From Rhyacophila brunnea (lineage: Eukaryota > Arthropoda > Insecta > Trichoptera > Rhyacophilidae): 64,000 nt of DNA. Made by a program: the position numbers and the translations under genes. The notes under the pieces were generated by a model. That model searched no databases. It was not told the origin of the DNA and worked only from the letters and a program-made list of their open reading frames with translations. The stretch is taken from the NCBI GenBank assembly GCA_022495005.1, contig JAGYXB010001749.1:558001-622000 (forward strand), in the 5' to 3' direction. Shown here one piece after another: positions 13,402 through 24,378 of the stretch (within the stretch, counting starts at the first letter, position 1; each line of letters opens with the position of its first letter).

Positions 13402-13995
13402 TAGTGACGTCCGAAGACAAAATGCCGCCCTTTTCTACCATATTTTTTATCATTCTTTCATGACATCAATATTTAAGTAATGTATTGTATGGATACATTA
13501 CTAACAAGACCGATAATACCACCAAATAAATGCCATCTCTGCTTCAATATACAAATATTGCGAGCCAACGGTTTCAGATAGGTACATTTAAAAATACATG
13601 TAACAACTTCCAAAACTCGCGAGTGACTGGCAAAAATATTTGGATCAATTTTAAATTAGGTAAGTATGTACCTAACTATAATTCAAAGGTAATTCGCAAA
13701 TCTGCGCATGTCATTGCTAATCACCAAGGATGCGATGTCCAAGGACAACAGAAGTAAACTAAACTAGAGAGTAAAAAATTACAGTCCTATTGAATATTTT
13801 GTAGTAGGTAATACACTTCGTTTCCAACCAGTGAGCTGATTTTGTTAATGGAAAGATATTTCCGTTATTACTAAGTTTAAATAAGTACCTATTTCTATAT
13901 ATAGGTACCTAATGATTTTCCTCGATTTGCCGCCCTTCGACTAAGTGCCGCCCCAAGCGACGCTCAATCTGCCTACCCCCCACGGGACGTCACTG
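13402..13995 (-). mobile_element. hAT-type non-autonomous element, 594 bp
   Basis: This longer relative of the 12,272-12,568 MITE lies in opposite orientation: its right part (TTTGCCGCCCTTCGACTAAG...GGACGTCACTG) is the reverse complement of that MITE's left end. The left end reads TAGTGACGTCC, with the first C mutated. It is flanked by the 8-bp repeat AATACACG (13,394-13,401 and 13,996-14,003). The 13,530-13,757 open frame inside shows no transposase signature. Confidence 0.85.
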
Positions 13996-14003
13996 AATAC
14001 ACG

Positions 14004-15599
14004 AATTCAGATTCGAATGGATCCAACTTGAAATTTGTCCCCCAGCAACGGCCATATATTCCCAAACTTAAACAACCCAAAATTCTGTACGGTTTAAAAT
14101 ACTGCAATTGATATGGGCTCGTTTTTACATATTTTTTTGTTGATAAAACAGCATATTTAACAGTTCGATCATTCCACGTAATTACCAAAATTCAGGATTT
14201 AAAATTTTATATGGGATTACACACAATCCCTAATATATTTTATCGGACAAAGTCCGTGGAAAGATAGAATTATTCTATTGAGTAAGTAAATCTGTGCTAT
14301 CAAGGAGTCACTGAAAATTGTATCGTTACAAAGAAATTGTTATTTAAAAAGCTTTAGTACCTACTATCTAGCTAGTAGATACACTCAATAGGCTTTTGCA
14401 TAGCTTTGAGAGGCAAATGACTGGCCGAATAAAAGCTCTCCTTTATTAGCATTCAGATATCTTATTACATATAGATACAGCTGATTCGAAATGATATTTT
14501 TCAGCATTCATGTTGTTGTTGTTGAGTAATGTGGTTTTCAATATCAAGATCGCTCTGCCTTTATATTAATAGTACCTATATATCATTTTATAATTCATAA
14601 ATAAAGACGCATAATAATTAAATCTGACTATATATATATAAATCCAGGCATGTCTAACTTCAAGTAGGCTGTGATCTATCTACTGGCAGTAATCTAGCAT
14701 ACGCTCCCGCTGTCATTCTTTAACTTTCTCAAACGTACTATATTTGACTGAAGACATTACGTCGTTACAAATCAAACAACAACACTAGGCTTGTATTCTT
14801 TCGCCGTCACAAAGAAACACTCAAATTTCCTATTGTCAGAAATTGATGTTTTGGTCTTCTTTTGGATACTCATTTCACTTATCGTCAAACTATTATCCAA
14901 CTGTGCAAAGAGCCTACTGCAAGACGACAAGGAAAACTACGTCACAACTTAAAGTGCAGGGGTTTACATAATATTTTCTTTCTTTTAATAATGCGGCAGG
15001 CCGTGAGTGACACAATACAAATCAAGTGATACGACGTCACGCGTGATTCCGTATGTTTAATTGTAAAACAATTTTGAAGTAAGCCGGTTAAGGAAATAAA
15101 AAAGGAATGTTTTTTTAATACATCCTCTTCAAAATGTTTATAAAATCATAATATTATACCACAACTGAATACACGTGTGTTTTATATTTTCACGGCTTAA
15201 TCTCGGTGGGCCTATGGGTGTGATCGATTAAAATCCATCCCGCGATAGACGCGTTGGACATGCCTGGTATAATCTGTTTCATGATGATACTAAATGATGC
15301 TAAATGCTTGTAAAAATGATAGAGATCGTGGATCGATGGATGTGTATGTAATATTGACAATGATCCGCGGAGCTGTATTGCCATATTGTGGAAATATTTA
15401 CTGGGTATACTTTGATCATTTTGTGCATTAAGAAGTATAAAATAAATATGATTTTATAACAAATAAATTATTTAAAGTTCATGATAATTATTCATTTAAA
15501 ATTATTAAATTTATATGGTACCGTTTACACATTTTTACGCCTATTCACAATTTCAAAATTTAAAAATTTTTTTCGGGAAATTTAAATTTAAAAGCTGGT
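14004..15599. other. No recognised gene
   Basis: The only repeat noted is a short hAT-end-like word at about 14,646 (CAGGCATGTCTAACTTC), shared with about 4655. Open frames are short and unsupported. Confidence 0.4.
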
Positions 15600-16080
15600 A
15601 ACATTACCCATGTCATGACGCTCGAACATCACAATTCGCCTTGTGTGCCTAACGGCCATAAATCAAAAGTTCTAAGACTTTCGACGAATGTTGCGTCGTA
15701 CATCCTCGCACATCTGCCCAGCGGCAAACGTCAAACACGAAAAAAGAGAAGTCTCTCGTCTGCCATTTTTATTGTGTTGATTGTATGAACAAACGTCAAA
15801 CGCTCACCGCGATGAGCGAGCAATGACAGTGTAGACAGAGACAGAAACAGAAATGGCCGATGGCCGCAAGCTGTGCGCTTGCGCGGAGGCGACATTCCCG
15901 AGATCGACATGCACGCTTTGGCCACTGCAACTAGAAGAATGTCGCAGGGTCGCAGAGTTGCAGTTGCATCGGCCAATCTGCGAAGGTCCATTTGATAACG
16001 TTTGTTTCTTGGTTTACGATGACTTCACATCGACGAATTCGTCGTAAGACGCATGCGGCGAGTTCTGATGTGCGAGCCCT
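15600..16080. other. CpG-richer patch, origin unknown
   Basis: This stretch is clearly richer in G+C and in CpG than its surroundings. A minus-strand frame of 86 codons that starts with ATG lies at 15,731-15,991, and there are overlapping plus-strand frames. Words such as GCGGCAAACGTCAAACACG and the palindrome TCGACGAATTCGTCG (about 16,030) occur. It could be a promoter or first exon, or an old GC-rich transposon fragment. No protein family was recognised. Confidence 0.3.
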
Positions 16081-17404
16081 CTTATATGCATACGCCTGTA
16101 AGATTCTAAGCTTTAATAATAAGATTAAGGGCGTTAGTCACAATTTACAACTTAACAAAATAAGTAAAAAAAATCAATCATCATAATTATAATATATATC
16201 TATGTACCTATATAATATTTTACTTTTCACTATCTAAATCACTATCCACTGCCAAAAAATAATCACCGAATATATATACGAGTATGGCGTGCCTGAACCC
16301 GCAAAAATAACTCATTTTCGTCGTAACATTCCTAACGCCCTTTTGTATTGGCACCCTCGATTACATATAATATAATAATTATTAATATATATATATATTA
16401 TTGACCCAGGAGTAAGAGCAATTTATGGAAAATAATCATGAATTCTAGTTAATGATTGATATGTTGTTATTCTCTATTCTTACTTACACTACTATGCATA
16501 AATTTCAATATACAGTACATAATATTATAATAATATAATAAGATAAAACTGTTAAATATCCGTTCATAATTAATTATTAATATTTATATATTGTTCATCT
16601 TCAGGTGTCTTTCTAATTCGTATTATCATTTTTCTTGTGTAAATATGTATCATCTACTTTCTTCTATTTCGCTGATTGTAATACCCCTTTTTCTCAATTT
16701 TATTATTTCAATTATTCTTCAATAAAATAAAGTTAGAATTTAAATACTATTCCATAAAAATGGTTTCATTTGGACTTGGATTTCGCTTTTTGGCATATTT
16801 ACTCTGAATAATTATTATTGTATGTTTACTACGGCCTCAGTGTTTATTTTTTATTATATTATAAGAATAATTAAATATACTGACTGTATTAGGAAGCAAG
16901 GAGCTTCCCATTAATGAAATTAAAATAATTGATGAGAAACTACGCAAACATTTAACTTTGGTGGTAAAATTACTTAGTAAAAATAATAATTCTACCGATA
17001 TAATGAGATATTTAATAATTAAACTGATTCTGACGAAAAGAAGAAACCTGGCTCATTCTCATCGATTAAAACATTCAAATTACTTAAATGGTACGTAATC
17101 CCACCTAGCCCATTCCAGCTTTTTAGTTTAACGTTGCCAGCTGAATAATCAATATGGCATTGTGTGTAATGCTTTCTTTTCATCTTATAGTATTTCCCAC
17201 CCCAACATTAGAGTAGAATCGATGACAAACAATGGACTCTTGAAATTCGTCAGATACCTCCATACTAGGTGGGTTCATTTCCGCAATATAGAACCGGAGA
17301 TTGTGACTGCCACGCTTAACTAACTTTATAATAAATAATATTAATAGCTCTACGTAATTATATTCACCCCAATAAAAAAAAATCGGTGTGTGTGTACTTA
17401 TGTA
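16081..17404. other. No recognised gene
   Basis: AT-rich sequence. A weak 11-bp inverted match (AAGGGCGTTAG at about 16,127 and its complement near 16,335) is the only structure seen. Confidence 0.4.
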
Positions 17405-17410
17405 CGCGCG

Positions 17411-17908
17411 TTAGAAGTTATACTTCTTTTGCGTAACAAAACTTGTGAGAAACTAGATTCTTTGACTAGGTCTTAATTATCTTGTTAAATTACACACTCA
17501 AGAAAAAGCACCGCTTATTGGAATGCCGTTGGTTTATTTCTATATACTTTAACTTATATTACTAATTTATATACCTAATGGTTTCTCGTTGTTTTTATTT
17601 TAAAGTACCAACTGTCACTCTGACGTTTAATCGTTTGTTTACGTAAGCAATTGCAAATGGCTGACAATAATAAATTCGCTGCCTAGCCAACGGAACAATT
17701 TTAAACTATAATATAATACTATATAATCGTCACGATTGCAGTATCATACTGTGGCGTAAAGGTAGTGCGTTCGGCTGATAACCGAACAATCGGTGGTTCG
17801 AATCCAATCGAGTGCGTTTATTTTCATGTGAAAAAATAAATTATGTGTTACATGTCACACGCCAAAAATATCTGATTTCCCAAACGCGCCAAAAGAAGTA
17901 TAACTTCA
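17411..17908 (+). repeat. Inverted-repeat-bounded segment with a tRNA-like core
   Basis: The words GAAGTTATACTTCTTTTGCG (about 17,412) and CGCCAAAAGAAGTATAACTTC (ending about 17,908) are inverted copies apart from a 1-bp gap. They enclose about 500 bp that includes the tRNA-like sequence at 17,750. This could be a MITE that captured a tRNA or a tRNA-derived SINE inside a TIR element. No convincing target duplication was seen. Confidence 0.35.
17750..17816 (+). tRNA. tRNA-Ile(GAT)-like pseudogene or SINE head
   Basis: A perfect 5-bp anticodon stem TTCGG/CCGAA encloses the 7-nt loop CTGATAA, giving anticodon GAT (Ile). A T-loop TTCGAAT follows at the correct spacing with a partly paired stem (GGTGG/CCAAT). 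An A-box-like TGGCGTAAAGG precedes it. The D-arm and acceptor stem do not pair convincingly, so I read this as a tRNA-derived sequence rather than a functional tRNA. Confidence 0.35.
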
Positions 17909-19844
17909 AAATAAATAAAAAAAAAATGATGCTCATATATGTATATATGTACCTACATATTGTATAAATTCATTATCGATTTCATTTTATCGTCAGCCCC
18001 AAAAGTTAGGTGCCAAACAATAAACAATAAAAAACATTTTATCTCTCTATAATGAATGATTTTTTTTATGTTTCTTGAGCAAACATTTACCAGCGAAATA
18101 AAAAAGGAGCTAAATAAGACAATATTGATTGTGAATAATATACATAATTTGAAAACGCCACAGATGTAATATATCTACTAAATTTTTTCAAATATGCCAA
18201 TGAAAACACATTTGCGCAAATCCAGTGGTTACAGGTTCAAGTCCCATCGGGCGCCGTATAAAAAAGATTTTTTCTAGTAGGTTTATAAATTAAGTATATT
18301 GAATTATATATAGAATATTATATTCTTAAATCTTGTGAATTATTTTTGTTGAATTAATGAAATGGTTTATTAAATATTGTGTTTATTCACATCACAATAA
18401 TATAACAATTTATCGATTGCGAGATCAGATAATTTGGTTTTGTAATAATATGTACTGTGTACACACGTCTGAAAAGTTTTGAAGACCAATATTGTCAGCC
18501 GATATCGTTCATTGCTAACTTTACTATTGTTTACATTTTCTTTTACAGTGTATGTGTACCAATAGTTCAAATTAAAATGACCGTAAGATAAGAGCATTGT
18601 TTTATTACTTATTGATATTACATATACCTACACAAATTCATGTCTGGGGGCTAAAGTTTAAGAGAATGTCATAGATAAGAATCTCTATGATTCGAAAGAA
18701 AAAAATAACGTACAGCCATAAACATATTTCAAAGACAAGACAAGAACCACATTATTATTTATTTTTCTACAACAATGTAAGGTGTTTAACATTATTTATC
18801 GTTGCATGACTCGAGGTGAGTACTTGCCCACAGAGTTTCGAAACCTCGGTCGTAATATTGTTTATTATGCAAATATAATATATTTAACGGGAGCATTGCC
18901 GGCCATTGTTAACGGCTAAACTTAAATTATTATGAACGTTCCGCTAAATGTTGCCAGCTCAGATAATCTCAATAACTCAATAACATACCAATAATATTAT
19001 TTCATTATTATTTCGTGTCCGGAAAATTGCACCTCTGCAGTTCACCGTAACACAATCCACCGTGAACTGTTGTATAAGAAACAAGTGGCCGTATAACATC
19101 GAGATTAAATTCACGTCGAAATAAAACATTTAAAACAATAAAAACCAGCGGAATACAATGGAAAGTCGGAAGAAAATATATTGGTAAGTAAATCAGAAAT
19201 ACAATTATATCGATATATTATTTATATACAATTCTGAATGATTCAGAAGTAGGTTAGCAAGTGGTTGTTTTTTTATCTCAATGCAATACGGCCATACAGT
19301 TTATATGTTACCTTATAGATTTGACTAGCCATACATATGTTGAAGAATGAAGTTTCTTATAAGTATTTAAAATGAAAGACGCAGTTTCCTTTATGTTTCT
19401 TCTACCTAAAACGATAGTAGGTATACACGAAAAATGTTCACTGAAAAACTGAAAAGTGGTCACTGAATGAATTTGGTATTTCAAATACAACGAGTGCTCA
19501 CATCAACTTTTGAATACCAAGTTAGGTGGTGGTGAGTGAGATCCAATACTAATCGTAAAATTAACTCTCCCTGTCATAATATCCATATCAGGCACTCGCG
19601 CGTTTCTTTGAAATACCTACCAAGTTACAGAGGTGAGTAGTGGAATCTAATATCACTTCAGAGGCTGGCAAAATGATGTTGCGTGTATACTATCATCTCA
19701 GGTAGACGAATCATAAAATAAATTGCATCTCTCATATTATATTATGAAAGTTAAACTGAAAACACCTACATCCCTTTTCATGAGATTCAAGTTTTTTACT
19801 CGGTGGTATCCATGATAATCTATAAAGTGGAATATCACATAGTA
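17909..19844. other. No recognised gene; one tRNA 3'-half-like word
   Basis: At about 18,222-18,260 the sequence GTGGTTACAGGTTCAAGTCC, followed by CATCGGGCGCCG, resembles the variable and T-arm part of a tRNA (B-box GGTTCAAGTCC). No matching 5' half is present. The rest is AT-rich with short unsupported frames. Confidence 0.35.
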
Positions 19845-21142
19845 CGAGGGTGGGTCAATAAGTCCTTAGAAAAGCCGACAGGTGGCGCGACTAGTACTGT
19901 AAGCGGTTTGTTTTCATGCAGCGGCACTACCGATTCAGTATGCTGCGAAGTTTCAATCAGATTGGTCGGGTTGTTGTGTGTTTCTCGTACATTTAAAAAA
20001 AAAATTTGCTTGTGGAAAATGGAAATGGAATGGAAAATTGAGTTTAGAGCTGTTATTAAACATTTTAATATAAAAGGGTTAACAGCAAAGGAAATAAAAA
20101 ATGAGTTGGATTTAGTTCACGGCATATCTGTTCCTTCACTTGCAACTATTTATAACTGGTTAAATGAATTTAAACGTGGTCGTACATCAACAAAGGATGA
20201 ACCACGCTCAGGACGTCCTGTAGAGGTGACTACACCAGATATGATCAATAAAATCCACGATATGGTGTTAAGTGACCGAAGATTAAAGTTGAGTGAGATA
20301 ATTGAGGTTACAGGGATCTCAAAAGGTAGCGTCATTTCTATTTTACATGACAAATTGGGCATGAAAAATATTTCTGCAAGATGGGTGCCGCGTTTGCTCA
20401 CAGTCGACAATAAACGCAATAGGGTGGTGGCCTCTAAAGCCCTGTTGTCGCTCATGCAACGCAATCCGGATGAATTTTTTCGTCGCTTTGTGACTGTAGA
20501 TGAAACATGGATACACCACTATACTCCCGAGACGAAAGAACAGTCAAAGCAGTGGATTGCGAAAGGCGAACCATGTCCAAAGAAGGCGAAAACCGTAAAA
20601 TCAGCTGGTAAGGTTATGGCTACTGTATTTTGGGATGCACGTGAAATTATTTTCGTTGACTATTTGGAAAAAGGAAAAACAATAACAGGGGATTATTATG
20701 CATCTTTATTGGACCAGCTAAAAAACAAAATTGAAGAAAAACGGCCTCATTTAAACAGGAAAAAAATCCTCTTTCATCAGGACAATGCCCGTGTTCACAC
20801 ATGTTTACGATCAATGGCTAAAATTGAAGAATTGAAGTTCGAATTGGTCGACCACCCACCGTATTCGCCAGATTTAGCCCCCAGTGACTTTTTCCTTTTC
20901 CCAAACTTAAAAAAATGGCTAAGTGGACAACGTTTTTTTTCAAATGAAGAAGTCATCGATCGGAAAAATGCTTATTTTGAGGACCTTCCGAAAACTTATT
21001 TTTCTGACGGTTTAAAAAAAATTGAGAAACGTCTTACCAAGTGTATTGAGCTCCAAGGAGATTATGTTGAGAAATAAAAAAAAAATACAAAAATAAAAAC
21101 TGTTTTAATGCTTTTTTCTAAGGAATTATTGACCCACCCTCG
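19845..21142 (+). mobile_element. Complete mariner transposon (copy 1)
   Basis: The 1298-bp element is bounded by near-perfect inverted repeats of about 29 bp. The left end begins CGAGGGTGGGTCAATAAGTC and the right end is its complement apart from one internal substitution. TA dinucleotides flank both ends (19,843-19,844 and 21,143-21,144), the standard mariner target duplication. It encodes one uninterrupted transposase. A nearly identical but frameshifted copy lies at 47,954-49,252. Confidence 0.93.
20019..21077 (+). CDS. mariner transposase, intact, DD34D
   Basis: This 352-residue protein catalyses cut-and-paste transposition into TA sites and would act in the nucleus as a dimer on the inverted repeats. 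The frame is open upstream into the inverted repeat, but ATG 20,019 gives the usual mariner length (about 345-350 aa) and begins the family's N-terminal region. An N-terminal paired-type helix-turn-helix region spans about residues 10-115. The catalytic triad is visible: D161 in VTVDETWIHH, D255 in FHQDNARVH and D290 in PYSPDLAPSD, with 34 residues between the last two. The usual WVPHEL linker motif appears as WVPRLL (122-127), a departure that may matter for dimer function. The stop lies 65 bp before the right end. By sequence this is a potentially active gene; activity is inferred only. Confidence 0.93.
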   Translation: MEMEWKIEFRAVIKHFNIKGLTAKEIKNELDLVHGISVPSLATIYNWLNEFKRGRTSTKDEPRSGRPVEVTTPDMINKIHDMVLSDRRLKLSEIIEVTGISKGSVISILHDKLGMKNISARWVPRLLTVDNKRNRVVASKALLSLMQRNPDEFFRRFVTVDETWIHHYTPETKEQSKQWIAKGEPCPKKAKTVKSAGKVMATVFWDAREIIFVDYLEKGKTITGDYYASLLDQLKNKIEEKRPHLNRKKILFHQDNARVHTCLRSMAKIEELKFELVDHPPYSPDLAPSDFFLFPNLKKWLSGQRFFSNEEVIDRKNAYFEDLPKTYFSDGLKKIEKRLTKCIELQGDYVEK

Positions 21143-21144
21143 TA

Positions 21145-22553
21145 TTTACCACATATATATATGTTCTTACGATACGTGTTTCGGTTACTTGATGAGTGTT
21201 TTGAAATAAATATACCGAAATTTAGGATTAAAATTATGGTCAATACCATATTATGGTGGTAATGTGTTGTGGGAAAGGAATACTTAGTTAGTTTACCCCC
21301 AGACGGATAGAGAGGAATAATATAAATCAATATGTACAAGAGAGACTGAGTGTGTTTTACTGGAAGGAGAGTGCTCAGGATAGATATCCTGGAAGAATGG
21401 TGTGCAGACAGCTATGGATCTGAACAGTCTGTAGTGCCAGCTTAATTAAGTAACTTTATTTATATTCAAGAATCAATTTTAGTTATGGAATGGTTAAGTT
21501 CTACGGAATTACGTGGCAACGCAACGCACAGGACCAAGAGAAATGGAATCAGCTTGGAGAGGTCTTTATCCGATCAGTGGATAAATTCAGGCTGACAGCG
21601 ATGATGATGAATCGAAAGTATATAAATTGGTCAATGTATTCATTGTTCACTATTTTCGCTGCTTCCAGTGATGAAGGTTAAAAATGGACAATATTAAAAA
21701 AGGATATTGACGTTAACGACGTGCTTTATTTTCTGCTGTATCCCTTATAACTAGAAACTTCTTTTTAAAAATGTATTTGGCAACTGTTAGTTATAAATAA
21801 CATTACTACAAAGATAAACTTTTGATTGTCGGACTCTTCACGGCAATTTTCAAAGATTCTTGAACGGTATTTCGATAAGCGATGTTAAATTTAAATTCGA
21901 CCAGAGTCAGTACTAAGCTAAATTACATATTTCAGGAAAGGGACTTATTGCACTTACAACAGACCACCCTTTTAAATTAGCCAAAAACCGTGTAACAAAG
22001 GTAGGAAGAAAATAAATGTTGTATGCCATTTTATTATTTTTAGATTTTAAAAGCTATACTTGTTAAGTAGGTACCTATCCAAATTGAATTATTTTTAGAA
22101 TCAGATACAAAAAAAGCCAGCTGGGTAAATATTTATTAATGGTAAATGTTATTCCATAGAATTCAATCATCTTAATAGTCAGCTGATGCTGTCGGATCGA
22201 TGTCCACCCCATTATGTAATCTACTCATGATACCTTTTTCGCTATAGGCCATGAAAAGAATTCCATTTACCGCCCTTTTTTTTTTTAAATATTTTATTCT
22301 ATGAGGAGCTTGAATATGTTTATGTTATTTTTTATCACTTGATAAACTGACAAAAAAGTGATTGATTGAATTAAAATAGTATTCACCGAAATACATATTT
22401 ATATAAAAAATTTAGTAATAGGTACGTAAAAAACATAGATCGTGAATCTATTTACAAGCCTTCTATATTCTAGCAATTAATATTAGTTTTAATATTCCCA
22501 TCAATGGTACTTGTAATAATTACGGAATTATTCTGCGATGTTCAATATACCCC
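21145..22553. other. No gene; RTE-tail-like fragment at 21,535-21,615
   Basis: The stretch GGAATCAGCTTGGAGAGGTC, then a CAGTGGA word and a GATGATGATGA tail (about 21,545-21,610), matches the CCAGCAGTGGA/GATGATGA type 3' end that also builds the satellites at 31.4-32.5 and 58.4-59.6 kb. The rest is AT-rich and unassigned. Confidence 0.45.
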
Positions 22554-22680
22554 AGTGACGTTTTGTGGTAGCAGGTAGATCATGCAGTGTTTGGGGGCGC
22601 CACATTCTAAAGGAAAAAATTAAGGATATAAAGCAATAATCAATAACTGTAAAATAATCTAGGTACTTATATTGATAAAC
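22554..22680 (+). mobile_element. hAT-type MITE, left-end fragment
   Basis: CAGTGACGTTTTGTGGTAGC, followed by AGGTAGATCATGCAGTG and GGGGGCGCCACATTCTA, aligns with the left 60 bp of the 12,272 MITE. No right terminus (GGACGTCACTG) was found downstream, so the copy is truncated. Confidence 0.5.
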
Positions 22681-22879
22681 GAAATTTTTGTCTCTCATAT
22701 TACTCACATTATATACGTATATGTGAGATGTAAAAGCCAATATGTCTATGTTCTTAGCACCAATTGCGTGCGGTGTCTTTTGAGATTGGAGATGGTTTTA
22801 AAAAGCATATTCTTACAAAGAGATATTTAAGAGACTTACAATATTTTTTGTCAATCCGGATAGTCCAATTAATCAATTA

Positions 22880-23100
22880 TTTCTACAGAATATACTTTCG
22901 ATGACAGATTTTTATACGTATGAATGTGGCGTTACTCTCATTAGTGTCATTCTTTTTGACCATGTCAGCACCATAAGTGGAGCTTATAGACACACTGCGC
23001 CTCCAAGAATTCCTGTTACTTGCCAGACTTCTTGCCTCTTTCCAGGTCATGCCAGCATTCCGTAGCTTCGCCACATACTCTCATATAAACAGTATCATTA
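22880..23100 (-). pseudogene. LINE ORF2 C-terminal remnant
   Basis: The minus-strand frame contains GMTWKEARSLASNRNSWRRS followed by a Ser/Thr-Gly-Ala-Asp stretch. This pattern (GMTW.EA..LA.DR..WR) closes the ORF2 of RTE/R1-type LINEs near the C-terminus. Only about 60 residues are open. No reverse transcriptase remains nearby, so this is a dead fragment. Confidence 0.5.
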
Positions 23101-23689
23101 GTTTCTAATTAAATTATACCTAGTCCTTAAGTCCCACACTACATTATATTTGCTCTCATATGGATCAGTATATAATGTGAATTTATTTATTGGTTTTATA
23201 AACACTTAAACTAACATATGAATATCTTAAAATTGTAAAAAACGCACAGCACGCCACTGCTAGATACTTAGAGATTTATTACATTTCCCGTAGATAATAT
23301 TCAAAAATAGATAATAAAATTTAATATCACAATGGATATCAATAGGACCGTGAAACCACGCTCTGGGTGCTGGTTTACTTCAAAGCCTTTCTGTACTTTA
23401 TTCAATATGGTTATTTTACAATTGTTTGCCCTCAGGCATTTACGACAGTCATCATTAGCTCCATCTAACCAACAAATTTATGGTTTATCTTTTCTTGCGG
23501 AATCTATCATAGATTATCATTTACATCAAATTGAGGAGGGATGCCACTATCTGTTATTATTCCACCGATCAGCTATTAAAACCTCAATGTGACAATTTTG
23601 TCAATTTTTATTTTGTATATTTTCTAAATATTTATATCGGACCGCATAGTTAAGAGCATACTTAAGCGAATTTTTTTTTAATTTTTTTT

Positions 23690-24378
23690 AAACGGTACAT
23701 GTTCAAACACGCGCGTCAATATCATTTTATTCCCTACTTCAATTATATTTTGTCAAGTTATGGCTACGGCCGTATGTTGTAGCTTAACCATTGGGAAATG
23801 ACAAAATAAATGGCGTATTTAAAAAAAACACTACCTTACTCTTAGGTCAATAATTATTATAAAGCAATAATTATTCATAAGATGTTTATCACACTTGAAT
23901 GGTCAAAGACATAGCTTATAATAAGTATCTTTAGAATCATCTTCAAATGTGTTAATCTTGCCGATTTTTTGAATAATAAAATGCCTAATTCTTGTCAAAT
24001 TTGGGATCACAGAGATTATCAATATAATTTTTTATCGTGAATATTTTACAAAAATTATCTCGTAATAAATTATACTAATGGTTTTATAAATGCGTTTAAA
24101 AATTAATAAATGTAAAAAATCTTAACACCACTGCACAGTTATGTACCGAAATATGACTATATTCTAAAACATTAGAGCGAGAGGTTTAAAAGAATACTAT
24201 TTTATGTAACAAAAATACTTTATGCAGTCATCAAATGTTTAAAATAACTATAAAGGATAATAAGGCTTGAAAATTATAAAAATAGATTATCTACAACGTT
24301 TAAGGAGTGTCCAGGATCATGGTTTGAAAATACAATAAAAACTCAATTTCGACCTACGACGAGCATGTGGGCCGTTAC
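23690..24378 (-). repeat. Dispersed repeat R, copy 1
   Basis: On the minus strand this runs from a word like TAACGGCCCACATGCTCG (24,378) through a block containing CTCTCGCTCTAATGTTTTAG (about 24,170-24,190). It ends at GGTACATGTTCAAACACGCG (about 23,695). The same ordered blocks occur at 46,485-47,180 and 57,341-57,725. There is no coding capacity and the superfamily is unknown. Confidence 0.6.

Noticed and set aside
17750..17816. Functional tRNA-Ile gene
   Set aside because: The anticodon arm is good, but the acceptor and D stems do not pair, so I keep it only as tRNA-derived.
19803..20018. N-terminal extension of the mariner transposase frame
   Set aside because: It begins outside the transposon and reads through the inverted repeat. 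The family length fits the ATG at 20,019.
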